Notes under the pieces: generated by a model | Database searches by the model: none | The model's input: only the letters and a program-made list of their open reading frames with translations | What the model was told of the DNA's origin: nothing | Translations under genes and position numbers: made by a program | NCBI RefSeq assembly: GCF_000186865.1 | Contig: NW_008705564.1 | Span: 2,659,024-2,717,016, forward strand | Direction of reading: 5' to 3' | DNA: 57,993 nt | Source: Aureococcus anophagefferens | Taxonomy: Eukaryota > Sar > Pelagophyceae > Pelagomonadales > Pelagomonadaceae | Part shown: positions 37,122 to 46,710 of the stretch, piece after piece | Layout: every line of letters starts with the position of its first letter | Position numbering within the stretch: position 1 is the stretch's first letter

Positions 37122-39059
37122 GTCGTCCGTGAAGGACTTCGGGTCCGGCGGCGCCGGATCGTCGGGCCGGGGCTTCCGCGGCGAGAGGCTCGCGGATTTC
37201 CGCGGCGTCGCGTCCGGCGCCGGGGGCTTGCGCCGCCGGAGCCAGCGGCCGACGTACTTGACGCCCTGGCGGAGGTTGACGCCCGTGGCCTTCTTGGCGG
37301 CGGGCCGCGCGGCGCCGGCCGACGCCGGCCGCCGCGGCTTGTCGCCGCCGGGCGGCCGCGGCCGCAGCGCGCTCCGCGGCGCGCCCGGCGACTTGGGCGA
37401 CTTGCGGCCGCGGACGCTCTTGGCGTAGGGCGACCCGGGCGTCGGCGCGGCCGCGCGCGGCGAGCTCGCCTTCGCCGGGGGCGGCCGGTGGTCGCGGCGG
37501 CCGCTCGCCGGCGCCGCGGCGCGCGCGCCCCCGGCCGCGTCCGCCGCGGGCGGCGCGGGAGGCCGCCGCGCGGGGCCCGCGCACGCGCGCGGCGGCCGGC
37601 CCCGGCTCGGCCGCCGGGGCTCGTCACCGGCCGACGGCAGGTCCGTCGTCGACTTGCGCCGCCGCCGCGACGAGCTGCTCGCGGTCTCGAGCGCGTGCGT
37701 CGACGGCCGCGGGCTCCGCGCCCGGTCGCTCCTCGGCGCGTCGCGCGGCGCGGCGTCGGGCAGCGCCGACGAGCTCCGGCTCCGGGGCCGCGGGCCGCCG
37801 GGCGGGTACACGGGGCGGCTCGCGGACGCGGCCCGGTCGCGGCGCCGCTGCTCGTCGACGCAGCTCTCCCAGGCGCCCTTGAGCGACGCGAGCTTCTCGT
37901 TGCAGTAGGACCTACGGCGACGGCAGTGTCGCGGTCCCCGTCGAACGCGCGCGGACCGGGACGCCGGGGGGGACCGCGGCATGGCGCAGACGCGGCAGCA
38001 GTTGCGCGAGAGCTCGTTCGTGCGCCCGCAGACGCCGCAGGACCACGACAGCTTCAGGCTCGGCACCGCGGGCTTGGGCGCGGGGGGCTCGTCGGCCGCG
38101 CGCGCGGCCGCGGCGGCGCGCGCGGCCGCGCGGCGCCGCGCGTCCTCGGCCTCGCGCACGGCGGCGGACCGCACGGTCTCGCGGAGGTCGTCGCGGACCT
38201 CGCCCTCGTAGGCCGGCGGCGGCGCCGGGGGCGCCGGCGCCGTCCTCAGGCACAGCGTCGCGCCGTAGGGGCCCGGGCCGCCCGCGGCCGCGACGCCGCG
38301 GACGCGGACCTCGTAGGCCGTCGACGGCGCGAGGTTCTTCTTGCGGCAGGCCGTCGTCTTCACCTTCTGGTGCGTCGCCGGCCACGGCTCCGGCGGCCGG
38401 CCGACGAAGAGCTCGCGAAACTGCACGTGGTAGTGCGACACCGCCGACTCGCCGCCGCCGGCCGCCCATCTGATCGTCGCCGAGTCGCAGGCCGTCTCGA
38501 GCACCATGAGCTTGCACGGGGGCCTCGGCGCGGGCGGCGTCGGCGGCCGCTTGAGCGGCGACGCCGCGGGCTTCCGCGGCTTCGCGTCCGGCCTCCCGGG
38601 CGCGCGGTTCTCGTCGTTCGTCGGTTGTTTCGTCTTCGGCGACGCGCGGCGCCGCGCGCCCACAACATGAACCGGCTTGCTCCGGTCGTAGCGCGCCCGC
38701 GAAGCGTCGTCGCCGAGGACCTCCCAGGCCCGCTGGAGCAGGTGGAAGAGCTCCGTCGTCTTGCCGCCGCACTTATCCGGGTGGTAGAGCAGGCAGAGCC
38801 GCCGGTAGCTCTTCTTGACGCGCGGGCCGGCCTCGCCCGCGGGGACGCCGAGGGCGAGGTAGAGGTCGCCGTTGAGGCGCGCGAAGCACTCGGCGAGCAG
38901 CCCGCCGCAGTCCACGCACCCGCCGCCGCGCTCCTGGAGGATGAGCGCCGCGCAGCCGTGGAAGTCGTCGCGCGCGGCCAACGCCTCGGCGCGGCCGAAG
39001 GTCGACGCGTCGCAGCGCGCCGACGCGCGCAGCGTCGCCGTGAGGAGGTCCTTCCCCAT
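36747..39059 (-). CDS. DnaJ (J-domain) protein with FN3, RanBP2-type finger and WW domain
   Basis: 770 aa, single exon, ATG at 39059. J domain at about 68-130: YLALGVPAGEAGPRVKKSYRRLCLLYHPDKCGG with the HPD motif intact. A fibronectin type III domain lies at about 180-280 (ATIRWAAGGGESAVSHYHVQF...AYEVRVRG). A RanBP2-type zinc finger WSCGVCGRTNELSRNCCRVC is at about 345-366. A long Ser/Arg/Pro-rich disordered region follows. The C-terminal WW domain is PRWYCMTNDDAVAYYWHSLTGDTAWDHP. J domains stimulate Hsp70 ATPase; WW binds Pro-rich ligands; the finger binds RNA or ubiquitin. This combination is unusual. It might recruit Hsp70 to an RNA-processing or transcription complex. Confidence 0.87.
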   Translation of the reverse strand: MGKDLLTATLRASARCDASTFGRAEALAARDDFHGCAALILQERGGGCVDCGGLLAECFARLNGDLYLALGVPAGEAGPRVKKSYRRLCLLYHPDKCGGKTTELFHLLQRAWEVLGDDASRARYDRSKPVHVVGARRRASPKTKQPTNDENRAPGRPDAKPRKPAASPLKRPPTPPAPRPPCKLMVLETACDSATIRWAAGGGESAVSHYHVQFRELFVGRPPEPWPATHQKVKTTACRKKNLAPSTAYEVRVRGVAAAGGPGPYGATLCLRTAPAPPAPPPAYEGEVRDDLRETVRSAAVREAEDARRRAAARAAAAARAADEPPAPKPAVPSLKLSWSCGVCGRTNELSRNCCRVCAMPRSPPASRSARVRRGPRHCRRRRSYCNEKLASLKGAWESCVDEQRRRDRAASASRPVYPPGGPRPRSRSSSALPDAAPRDAPRSDRARSPRPSTHALETASSSSRRRRKSTTDLPSAGDEPRRPSRGRPPRACAGPARRPPAPPAADAAGGARAAAPASGRRDHRPPPAKASSPRAAAPTPGSPYAKSVRGRKSPKSPGAPRSALRPRPPGGDKPRRPASAGAARPAAKKATGVNLRQGVKYVGRWLRRRKPPAPDATPRKSASLSPRKPRPDDPAPPDPKSFTDDLGATTKFLTKHSNRPCCFEVQTARRPRSPATAPLPTPPHRAQAAGSDDRNYYDTATATWSRAPPAGAPRWYCMTNDDAVAYYWHSLTGDTAWDHPGEDVWRECAAPDLPGRKVYSWAGPAAASG

Positions 39060-39161
39060 ATGGGCCTTAGGAGACGTCCATTTTGCAAACGGCGCTTTGA
39101 TGGCTTTGATGCGGGCTGTTGCATCAACTTCTCATCAACATTGGCTTGGGCGAGCACGAGC

Positions 39162-39773
39162 ATGGCTTCCCAGGTCGCGGCGACGACGCCCGACGCCGGC
39201 GCGGTCTACGAGCAGGCCGTGCGCGCCGTCATGGCGCGCTGGACGCTGCTGCGCCTCGCCGTGGACCAGGGCTGGTGCGACGGCGACGGCGCCGCCGCGG
39301 CCAACGGCCTCGTCGACGACCTCGTGGCCCTCGTGAGCCCGTCGGCGCGCAAGGCGCCCCACGTCGAGGACGTCGAGGACCTGCTCTTCGACGGCATCGA
39401 GAGCAAGTTCAACTCCCAGGCCGAGGACGGCTCCGTCGAGGAGATCGCCAAGCTCGTGATCTCGCTTCGCAACGAGTGCGCGGCGGGCGAGCTCGGCAAC
39501 GCGCTCGCGGCGATCGCCCGGGCGACGCAGGCGCCGGCCCTGGCCCAGTGCGTGAGCCAGGGCGAGCCCGAGGAGAACGTCGACTCCGACGACGACATGG
39601 ACGACGCGCCGCCGCCCGCGCTCGCCGCGGTGCCCGCGTTCGGCGCGGTGCCCGCGTTCGGCGCGCCCGCGGTTCCGGCGGCGCCCCGGGCGCCGCCGGC
39701 GCCGAGGCCGCCGCCGGTCGTCGACGAGGACGGCTTCACGACCGTGCCCGCCAAGGGCCGCCGACGGAAGTAG
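39162..39773 (+). CDS. TSR2: TSR2, pre-rRNA processing / eS26 escortin
   Basis: 203 aa from the ATG at 39162. The TSR2 domain spans about 10-110: YEQAVRAVMARWTLLRLAVDQGW at the start, then DLVALVSP..., EDVEDLLFDGIESKFNSQAEDGSVEEIAKLVISL. TSR2 protects ribosomal protein eS26 and loads it into the pre-40S particle in yeast and humans. The usual WGG signature is WCDGDG here. An acidic EENVDSDDDMDD stretch and a Pro/Ala linker with PAFGAVPAFGAP repeats precede the basic tail EDGFTTVPAKGRRRK. It is divergent from the DnaJ gene with a 102-bp spacer. Confidence 0.9.
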   Translation: MASQVAATTPDAGAVYEQAVRAVMARWTLLRLAVDQGWCDGDGAAAANGLVDDLVALVSPSARKAPHVEDVEDLLFDGIESKFNSQAEDGSVEEIAKLVISLRNECAAGELGNALAAIARATQAPALAQCVSQGEPEENVDSDDDMDDAPPPALAAVPAFGAVPAFGAPAVPAAPRAPPAPRPPPVVDEDGFTTVPAKGRRRK

Positions 39774-40054
39774 GCGGCCGTAAGCGTCGGTGGCTCTGTC
39801 TCTCGCGCGCGCGCGGGCATGGACGAGGCCGCGGTCCCGGCGTCGGGGCGCGAGCTGCCGGACCGGCCCTGCGTCCGGCCGAGGGCCGGGGTGCGCGGCG
39901 CGCAAACTTTGCGGCTGCTGCGCACGGCCTCAACATCCTGCGAGGCGGCTAAAGCTGCAGAGCGCTCGCTGTCGGGCAACAGGGTGAGACGCCTGCCGAA
40001 GCGCATCTCGCCGCCGCCCCTAGCGCCTCGCCGCCGCGCCGCGTCGCCGCCGCG

Positions 40055-43000
40055 ATGGACACGCTCGCCTTCGAGGACATCGCGCCCGCCGTGGACACGT
40101 TCTGCCCGCCCGCGCCGCCCGACGACGCCAACCTCGAGGCCGCCTCCGAGCAGCTCGGCGACCTGGGCCTCGACGACGAGCCCGCGCCCGCCTGGGCCTG
40201 CAAGTACTGCGGCATCCGCGACCCGAGCGCCGTCGTGCGCTGCGTCGAGAGCGACAAGTGGTTCTGCAACAGCACGGGCGGCACGTCCGGGTCGCACATC
40301 GTCCAGCATTTGGTGCGCGCGAAGCACAACCAGGTCTGCCTCCACAAGGACTCGCCGCTGGGGGAGACGGTGCTGGAGTGCTACAACTGCGGCTGCCGCA
40401 ACGTCTTCCTGATCGGGTTCGTGCCCGCGAAGACGGAGAGCGTCGTCGTGCTGCTGTGCCGCGTGTGCGTCGAGACGGTGCCCGCCTTAAAGTCCATGGA
40501 CTGGGACCTCGACGAATGGCTGCCGCTGATCGCCGACCGGCGGTTCCTGCCGTGGCTCGTGCGGGAGCCCGAGGAGGACGCGCAGCGGCGCGCGCGCGCG
40601 CCGTCGGCGGCGCGGATCCGCGCGATCGAGGAACTCTGGGCGCGCGCGCCCGACGCGGACTTTGGGGACCTCGACGCGCCGGGCGCGCTGCCCGAGGACG
40701 ACGCGCAGCCCGTCCTGCTGACGTACCAGGACGGCTACCACTACCAGAATGTGCTCGCGCCGCTCGTCAAACTCGAGGCGGACCACGACCGCCGCGTGCG
40801 CGAGGCCCAGGCGCGCGAGGACGTGTCCGTGCGCTGGGACCGGGGCCTCTCGAAGCGCCACATCGCCATCTTTTCGTTGGCGCGGGGCAACTCCTACGCG
40901 TCCTACGAGTCCAACGAGCTCCGTTTGGCCGTCGGCGACGAGCTCAAGATCCGCCTCAACTCCGGCGGCGCGCGCCAGCACGGCAAGCCCTGGGAGGCGT
41001 CGGGCCACGTCCTGCGCCTCGCCGACGGCGAGATCGCGCTGGAGCTGCGGACGTCCAATGCCCCCACGGAGGTCACGGAGTGCGGCTTCGTCGTCGATTT
41101 CGTGTGGAAGGGCACGTCCTACGACCGCATGCAGAACGCGTTGAAGAATTTGGCCGTCGACGACACGTCGCTGAGCGGCTACCTCTACCACCGGCTCCTG
41201 GGCCACGACGTCGAGCCCCAGGTGTTGAAGGGCGGCGCGGCGGCGTCGAGCAGCCGCCGCGCGGGCGTTCCCGGCCTGCCGGACCTGAACCACTCCCAGG
41301 CCGCGGCCGTGCGCTCCGTCGTGACGCAGCCGCTGTCGCTGATCCAGGGGCCGCCGGGCACGGGCAAGACCGTGACGTCCGCGGCGATCGTCTGGCACTT
41401 GGCGAAGCAGGGCATGGGGCAGGTCCTCGTGACGGCGCCGTCGAACATCGCCGTGGACCAGCTCACGGAGAAGATCCACGCGACGGGCCTCAAGGTCGTG
41501 CGTTTGTGCGCCAAGTCCCGCGAGGCCATCTCGACGTCCGTCGACCATTTGACGCTGCACACGATGCTGCGCGACATCGACACGCCGGAGATCGCGGAGC
41601 TGCGGAAGCTCATGCGGCTCAAGGAGGACCAGGGCGAGCTCGCGCCGGCGGACGAGAAGCAGTTCCGCAAGCTGCGGGCGAACACGGAGCGCGTGCTGTT
41701 GAAGGCCGCGGACGTCATCTGCACGACGTGCGCCTGCGCCGGAGACCCGCGGCTCGGCGGCTCGCGGTTCCGCCAGGTGCTCATCGACGAGGCGACGCAG
41801 GCGACGGAGCCCGAGAGTCTCATCCCCATCGTCCTCGGCGCGAAGCAGCTCGTGCTCGTCGGCGACCACCAGCAGCTCGGGCCCGTGATCATGTGCAAGG
41901 GCGCGGCCAAGGCCGGCCTCACGCAGTCGCTCTACGAGCGCTTGGTCGCCCTGGGCATCCGGCCCATCCGGCTCCAGGTCCAGTACCGGAGCCACCCCTG
42001 CCTCTCCGAGTTCCCCAGCGCCATGTTCTACGAGGGCACGCTCCAGAACGGCGTCTCCGAGGGCGAGCGGGTCGAGCGCGAGCTCTTCCGGCGGTCGCGG
42101 CGGTCCGCGCTGCCGTCCAAGGACCTCGAGGGCGAACCCCGCTTCCCCTGGCCGAACCCGGAGGCGCCCATGATGTTCTACGTCTGCGCGGGCGCCGAGG
42201 AGATGTCCGCGTCCGGCACGTCGTTCCTGAACCGGTCCGAGGCCGCGTCGATCGAGCGGCTCGTGACGCACTACCTCAAGCTGGGCCTCGACCCGGACCA
42301 GATCGGCGTCATCACGCCCTACGAGGGGCAAAGAGCGTACGTCGTGCACCACATGGCGTCCGCCGGCGCGCTGCGCGCCGACGTCTACGAGCGCGTGGAG
42401 GTCGCGTCCGTCGACTCGTTCCAGGGCCGCGAGAAGGACGTGATCATCCTGAGCTGCGTGCGGTCCAACGAGCACCAGGGCATCGGCTTCCTCAACGACC
42501 CGCGGCGGTTGAACGTGGCGCTGACGCGGGCCAAGTACGGGTTGGTGATTTTAGGGGCCGCGCGCGTCTTGGCGCAGGACGCGCTCTGGCACGAGCTCCT
42601 GACGCACTTCAAGAAGCTCGGCTGCGTCGCCGAGGGGCCCCTGGGCAACCTGAAGGTTTCTTCGCTCGCCCTGCCCAAGCCCCGGCGCGGCGGCGCGGGC
42701 GCGGAGCACCGGCTCCGGCGCACGGCGCTCGCGGGCCGCGGCGGCGCCGAGGGCCACTTTGCGCGCGCCGCGCGCGACCACGACCGGTCCCACTGGGACG
42801 GGCGCCTCGACCCGGACTACGACCGGAGCCGCGTGCGCCGCCGCGACGTCGACGCCCACGGCCACCCCCTCGACTACGGCGGGCCCCGCGGCGGCCACCA
42901 CGACGGCTACTACGGCGCCGCGCCGCCGTCGGACTACGCCGCGCCGTCCTTTGGGAGCCAGAGCCAGGGCGCCCACGACTACGGGCTCACCCAGTCCCAG

Positions 43001-43186
43001 TCCATGCACCCGGGCAGCCAGAGCCAGTACGGCTCCCAGTCCCAGTACGCGTCCCAGGCCTACGGCACGCAGCCCGGCTACTCGCAGAACTACTCGCAGT
43101 CGCAGGGCGGCCCGGGCTACTCGCAGAACTACTCGCAGTCCCAGGGCTACTCGCAGCAGGACGAGAACTACCTGCCGCCCTACTAG
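40055..43186 (+). CDS. UPF1: UPF1 RNA helicase (nonsense-mediated decay)
   Basis: 1043 aa, intronless, ATG at 40055. The N-terminal Cys/His-rich domain (about 48-165) begins CKYCGIRDPSAVVRC and includes CHN-type ligands and CYNCGCRN; it binds UPF2 in other species. SF1 helicase motifs: GPPGTGKT (about 432), DEATQATEPE (about 580), GDHQQLGPV, QYRSHPCLSE, VDSFQGREKDVIILSCVRSN and NVALTRAKYGLV. The C-terminus is rich in SQ/TQ and Tyr (SQSQGAHDYG..., SQNYSQSQG), the phosphorylation target of SMG1-type kinases in animals and plants. It acts in the cytoplasm on mRNAs with premature stops. In a genome of introner-made introns, NMD would clear mis-spliced transcripts. Confidence 0.97.
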   Translation: MDTLAFEDIAPAVDTFCPPAPPDDANLEAASEQLGDLGLDDEPAPAWACKYCGIRDPSAVVRCVESDKWFCNSTGGTSGSHIVQHLVRAKHNQVCLHKDSPLGETVLECYNCGCRNVFLIGFVPAKTESVVVLLCRVCVETVPALKSMDWDLDEWLPLIADRRFLPWLVREPEEDAQRRARAPSAARIRAIEELWARAPDADFGDLDAPGALPEDDAQPVLLTYQDGYHYQNVLAPLVKLEADHDRRVREAQAREDVSVRWDRGLSKRHIAIFSLARGNSYASYESNELRLAVGDELKIRLNSGGARQHGKPWEASGHVLRLADGEIALELRTSNAPTEVTECGFVVDFVWKGTSYDRMQNALKNLAVDDTSLSGYLYHRLLGHDVEPQVLKGGAAASSSRRAGVPGLPDLNHSQAAAVRSVVTQPLSLIQGPPGTGKTVTSAAIVWHLAKQGMGQVLVTAPSNIAVDQLTEKIHATGLKVVRLCAKSREAISTSVDHLTLHTMLRDIDTPEIAELRKLMRLKEDQGELAPADEKQFRKLRANTERVLLKAADVICTTCACAGDPRLGGSRFRQVLIDEATQATEPESLIPIVLGAKQLVLVGDHQQLGPVIMCKGAAKAGLTQSLYERLVALGIRPIRLQVQYRSHPCLSEFPSAMFYEGTLQNGVSEGERVERELFRRSRRSALPSKDLEGEPRFPWPNPEAPMMFYVCAGAEEMSASGTSFLNRSEAASIERLVTHYLKLGLDPDQIGVITPYEGQRAYVVHHMASAGALRADVYERVEVASVDSFQGREKDVIILSCVRSNEHQGIGFLNDPRRLNVALTRAKYGLVILGAARVLAQDALWHELLTHFKKLGCVAEGPLGNLKVSSLALPKPRRGGAGAEHRLRRTALAGRGGAEGHFARAARDHDRSHWDGRLDPDYDRSRVRRRDVDAHGHPLDYGGPRGGHHDGYYGAAPPSDYAAPSFGSQSQGAHDYGLTQSQSMHPGSQSQYGSQSQYASQAYGTQPGYSQNYSQSQGGPGYSQNYSQSQGYSQQDENYLPPY

Positions 43187-43670
43187 GCCGGTTGGCGGTG
43201 TCGTCTTCCGGATTCCTCCGCGCCCGGCGCGCGCCCGCGCGCGCGCCGGCCGCGCCGGCGCGCGCCGCGCTCCCGCGCGGCCGCCGGCGACCTCCCTCGG
43301 CGCCGCCGCGGCGCCGCCGACTCGGCGCCGTCGCTGCGCCATCGACTCGGCGCCCCGCTCGCGGCGCCGACCCCGGCGTCTTTTCGGACGCCCGCTCCAG
43401 CGACCGCGCGGCGCGTCACGCGTCCGCGGCGCTTGACCGCGTCGGGCGCGTCGCGCTCCTCCCCCTTGCCCCCGCCTGTGCTGTAAAGGCGAACGGTGTT
43501 TGCCCCATGGTCTCAACAATGGCAGTAGACCCTGACACGTATCCGGGGATCCGGAGGCATGTTGCGCGCCACACGTAAGCTACTTAAAGTTGTACTTGTA
43601 AGCAAGTTTGTAAGCTCCTGATGTTGTTGTGAAACTCCGACAGCCCGATGTGTTCGCAGAGCTAGCCCAC
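43187..43670. other. 484-bp spacer between co-oriented genes
   Basis: 43190-43440 is CG-rich without a credible ATG frame and is probably UPF1 3' flank. 43490-43670 is much more A/T-rich and is the promoter of the next kinesin, with a CAGCCCGATG motif at 43640. No gene is seen. Confidence 0.5.
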
Positions 43671-45272
43671 ATGTCGCAGCGCATCAGCGTGTCCGTGCGC
43701 GTCCGGCCGCTGCGCAGCCCCGACGGCGCGAGCGCCGTCGCGCCGACGAGCGGCGGCGGCATCGCCGCCAAGGGCAAGCGCTACGACCGCGCCTTCGACG
43801 CCGTCGTCGAGGGCTCGGACCAGGCCGTCGCCTACGACGCCATCGCCGCGCCCCTGTTCCGGGCGCTCGGCGAGGGCTACTCCTGCACGCTCCTCGCGTA
43901 CGGCCAGACGGGCAGCGGGAAGACGCACACGGTCTTCGGCCCGACGGGCTGCCTCACGGAGCGCGCGGCGGCCTCCGAAACCGGCCGCGCGGACTGGGGC
44001 CTCTTCCCGCGCGTCGTGCTCGCGCTGCTCGCGGACGGGTCCGGCGCGCTCCACGCGTCGGCCGTCGAGGTCTACCAGGAGCGCGCGTTCGACCTGCTCA
44101 ACGACCGCGCGCCGCTGACCGTGGGCGGCAAGAGCGCGGGGCTCAAGGTCGGCGGCGGCGGCGCGAACCACACGACGGACTACCGCGCGAACGTCGCGCA
44201 CGAGGGCACGCATCCCCACGGCTGCTCCTGCCGGAAGTGCATCCTCGCGAAGGAGCGGGAGGCGGCGGAGCGGCGGCGGCGGATGAGCGAGCGCGACGCC
44301 GGCGCCGGGGCCCGGCCGCCGCGCCGGGCCGCGCCGCCGTCGGACGCCGACGAGGACTTCGCGACGGTCGGCGAGACCGTCGTGCGCCTCGCGAGCGCCG
44401 CGGACGTCGCGAGGCTCGCGCGGACCGTCGAGGCGACGCGGCAGCACGTCGGCCACGCGCTCAACGACCGGTCGTCGCGGTCCCACTGCCTCGTGCACCT
44501 GCGCGTCGCGGTGAAGCGCGGGTCCAAGGTGCACCGGAGGCAGCTCCTCTTCGTCGACCTCGCCGGCTCGGAGCGCATTTTGAAGTCGCGCGTCGAGGGC
44601 GCCGCGCGCGACCAGGCCATCATGATCAACGCGTCGCTGACGGCGCTGGGCAAGGTGATCAACGCGCTCGGCGCGAAAGCGGCGCACGTGCCCTACCGCG
44701 ACTCGACGCTCACGATGCTCCTCCGGGCCTCGCTCGGCGGCCGCGCGCGCGCGGGCGTCGTCGTCTGCGTCGCGCCCGACGCGGACCACGGCGACGAGAG
44801 CGTCTGCTCCCTCGACTTCGGCGCGCGCATGGCGACGGTCCGGACCGCCGCCGCCGTCGCCGCGGGCGCCGACGCCGGCGACGAGCTCGCGGACGCGCGG
44901 CGGCGCCTCGGCGCCGAGGCCGCGCGGCTCGCGGAGCTCGAGCGCGGCGGCTTCGGCGAGTGGTGGTCGCCGGACCCGCGCTACCGCCACGAGGTCGACA
45001 TGCTCAAGGCGAACATGGCGCGGCTGGACCGCGAGGACGGCGCCGCGCGGGCCGCGCGCGTCCGCCTCGCGGAGTCGTCCCGCCCGGGGGACGCCGCGGC
45101 GCTCCGCGAAACGCTCGAGCGGCGCGAGAAGGAGGCGCGGAACTACCGCGACATCGTCGACCGGCAGAAGACGATCGAGCGCATCTACCGCGCGCCGAAG
45201 CCCGCCTACGTCGCCCAGGCCGCCGTCGTCCGGGACCTGCGGACGCGCGTGGACATGCTCGGCGCCGACTAG
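43671..45272 (+). CDS. N-terminal-motor kinesin with Cys-rich insertion
   Basis: 533 aa, ATG at 43671. The motor occupies about 1-400: ISVSVRVRPL, P-loop GQTGSGKTHT (about 85), LNDRSSRSH (switch I, N-x-SSRSH), VDLAGSERI (switch II) and VPYRDSTLTMLLRASLGG. Between the LLND strand and switch I an ~70-aa insertion carries HPHGCSCRKCILAKE, a CxCxxC cluster not found in canonical kinesins. A short coiled coil follows (LARLERGG-like, LRETLERREKEARNYRDIVDRQKTIERIYR). The subfamily is unclear and it is short for a transport kinesin. A metal- or redox-sensitive insert is speculation. Confidence 0.9.
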   Translation: MSQRISVSVRVRPLRSPDGASAVAPTSGGGIAAKGKRYDRAFDAVVEGSDQAVAYDAIAAPLFRALGEGYSCTLLAYGQTGSGKTHTVFGPTGCLTERAAASETGRADWGLFPRVVLALLADGSGALHASAVEVYQERAFDLLNDRAPLTVGGKSAGLKVGGGGANHTTDYRANVAHEGTHPHGCSCRKCILAKEREAAERRRRMSERDAGAGARPPRRAAPPSDADEDFATVGETVVRLASAADVARLARTVEATRQHVGHALNDRSSRSHCLVHLRVAVKRGSKVHRRQLLFVDLAGSERILKSRVEGAARDQAIMINASLTALGKVINALGAKAAHVPYRDSTLTMLLRASLGGRARAGVVVCVAPDADHGDESVCSLDFGARMATVRTAAAVAAGADAGDELADARRRLGAEAARLAELERGGFGEWWSPDPRYRHEVDMLKANMARLDREDGAARAARVRLAESSRPGDAAALRETLERREKEARNYRDIVDRQKTIERIYRAPKPAYVAQAAVVRDLRTRVDMLGAD

Positions 45273-45280
45273 GCTTAGCG

Positions 45281-46640
45281 TCATCGCCGCCCCGCGCGCC
45301 CGCTCTGGCTGACCGTCGTCGCGCCGTTCGAGTCCGCGGCGCAGTAGTCGAGCGTCGTGAGGTCGCCGTCGTCGAAGTAGGAGAAGTCGAAGGTGCCCTT
45401 GAACTCGACGCCGACGCTCGACGCCGCGGGCCCGCCGCTCCAGAGCGAACCCGCCTCCGCCGCGGCGGAGTTGAGGTGCGCCTTGTAGGGGCGGCCCGCG
45501 GCCGCGAGCCGCGCGGCGACGGCGTCGAGCGCCGTCGCCGGCAGCTGGACGCCGAGGTGCGAGTCGAGCCAGCGGTCCCAGCCTTCGTTCTCGCCCGTGA
45601 AGCGCTCGTGGGCCCGCTGGACGTCGCCCTCGAGCGCGGCGAGCGCGCCGTCGCCGCCGCGCCGGGAAGCGATCGCGACGTCGAGGTCGTACTCGAAGGT
45701 CCCGCCGCCGGCGAGGGCGCTCGCCTTGCCCGAGAAGGGCAGCGCCAGGGCCGCGACGGCGCAGCCGTCGCCCGCCGTTTCTTCCGCCCCCAGCGACGCG
45801 CCGCTGAGCGTCGCGTCTTCGAGGAACGCGACGAAGGGGTCGATCGCCGTCGCCGCGACGGACGTCCCCACGGCCAGCAGGTCCGGCAGCCCCCGCGCGT
45901 TTTCCAACTCGCCGCCGAGGCGCGCCCACGTCGCCGCGAGGTCCGACACGTTCCGCCGGAGCGCGAGGCCGCAGCCCCGGAGCGGTTCAAAGGTGCCCGT
46001 CGCGTTGCCCGAGACGACGGCGACGAGGTGCCCCGCGTGGGGCGCGGCGGCGAAGAGGGCGTGGTAGGGTGCGCCCGACGGGTCCGCGGCCGTCGCGGCG
46101 CGGTAGGCGACGCCGCCGGCGTCGAAGCGCGCGAGGAACGGATCCAGGCGCGGCGCGAAGTACGTGACCACATTGCCGGAGAAGTCCGACGCGAGGCCCG
46201 CCTCCAGGAGCTCGGCGACGCGCGCGTTCCAGAACGCGACGGTGCGGTTGCCCTCGGGCGTGCGCCGCGACTGGAAGTAGTGGAGCTCCCAGGCGCCGAG
46301 CGACGACAGGACCTCGCGCGTCGCGCAGGGGCCGCCGGCGTCGGCGTAGGAGCCGTTCGCGGCCAGCTCAAGGCCGAAAAAGGGGGGCGCGGGCGAAGGC
46401 CGCGTCCGCCGCGGCGCCGGACGACGCGAAGGTGCGCTTGAACAGCTTGAACAGGTAGGCTTTATTTGTCGTGGCGGCGGCGGCGGCGGCGGCGGCCGTC
46501 GCGGCGGCGGCGGCGGCCGTCGGCGGGCGCCGCGACGCCAGCAGCGACGCCGCCGGCTCGCCGCGCCGCGTGCCGAGGACCACGAGCCCGGCGACGACGA
46601 GCGCCAGGAGCGGTGGCGACGCGCGGCGGAGGCTGCCCAT
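45281..46640 (-). CDS. hypothetical signal-anchored lumenal protein (one-base frameshift)
   Basis: About 452 aa if one base in the homopolymer pair at 46377-46387 (A5G6 on plus) is removed. ATG at 46640. Residues 10-25 are hydrophobic (PPLLALVVAGLVVLG), a signal anchor. Then poly-Ala, KAYLFKLFKRTF, and after the frameshift FFGLELAANGSYADAGGPCATREVL. VTYFAPRLDPFLARFDAGGVAYRAATA has a faint resemblance to VOC (glyoxalase-like) repeats, not enough to assign. A few N-x-S/T sites (GNATG, NVSD) fit a lumenal location. Function unknown. It converges on the kinesin. Confidence 0.6.
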
Positions 46641-46710
46641 CGGATGGTCAGCCAAATCGGCCAGGCCTAAGTTTCTGCAGTGTTTCCCATTGGCTGCCCG
46701 CGCGTCACCG
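46641..46710. promoter_or_regulatory. 70-bp divergent promoter
   Basis: Separates ATGs at 46640 (minus) and 46711 (plus). A TTGGCTGCCCGCG motif (about 46690) lies inside, and GGCTGCCCATCGG straddles the minus ATG. It must serve both genes. Confidence 0.55.

Noticed and set aside
43662..45929. 755-aa minus-strand open frame over the second kinesin
   Set aside because: Antisense shadow of a motor domain with intact catalytic motifs on the plus strand.
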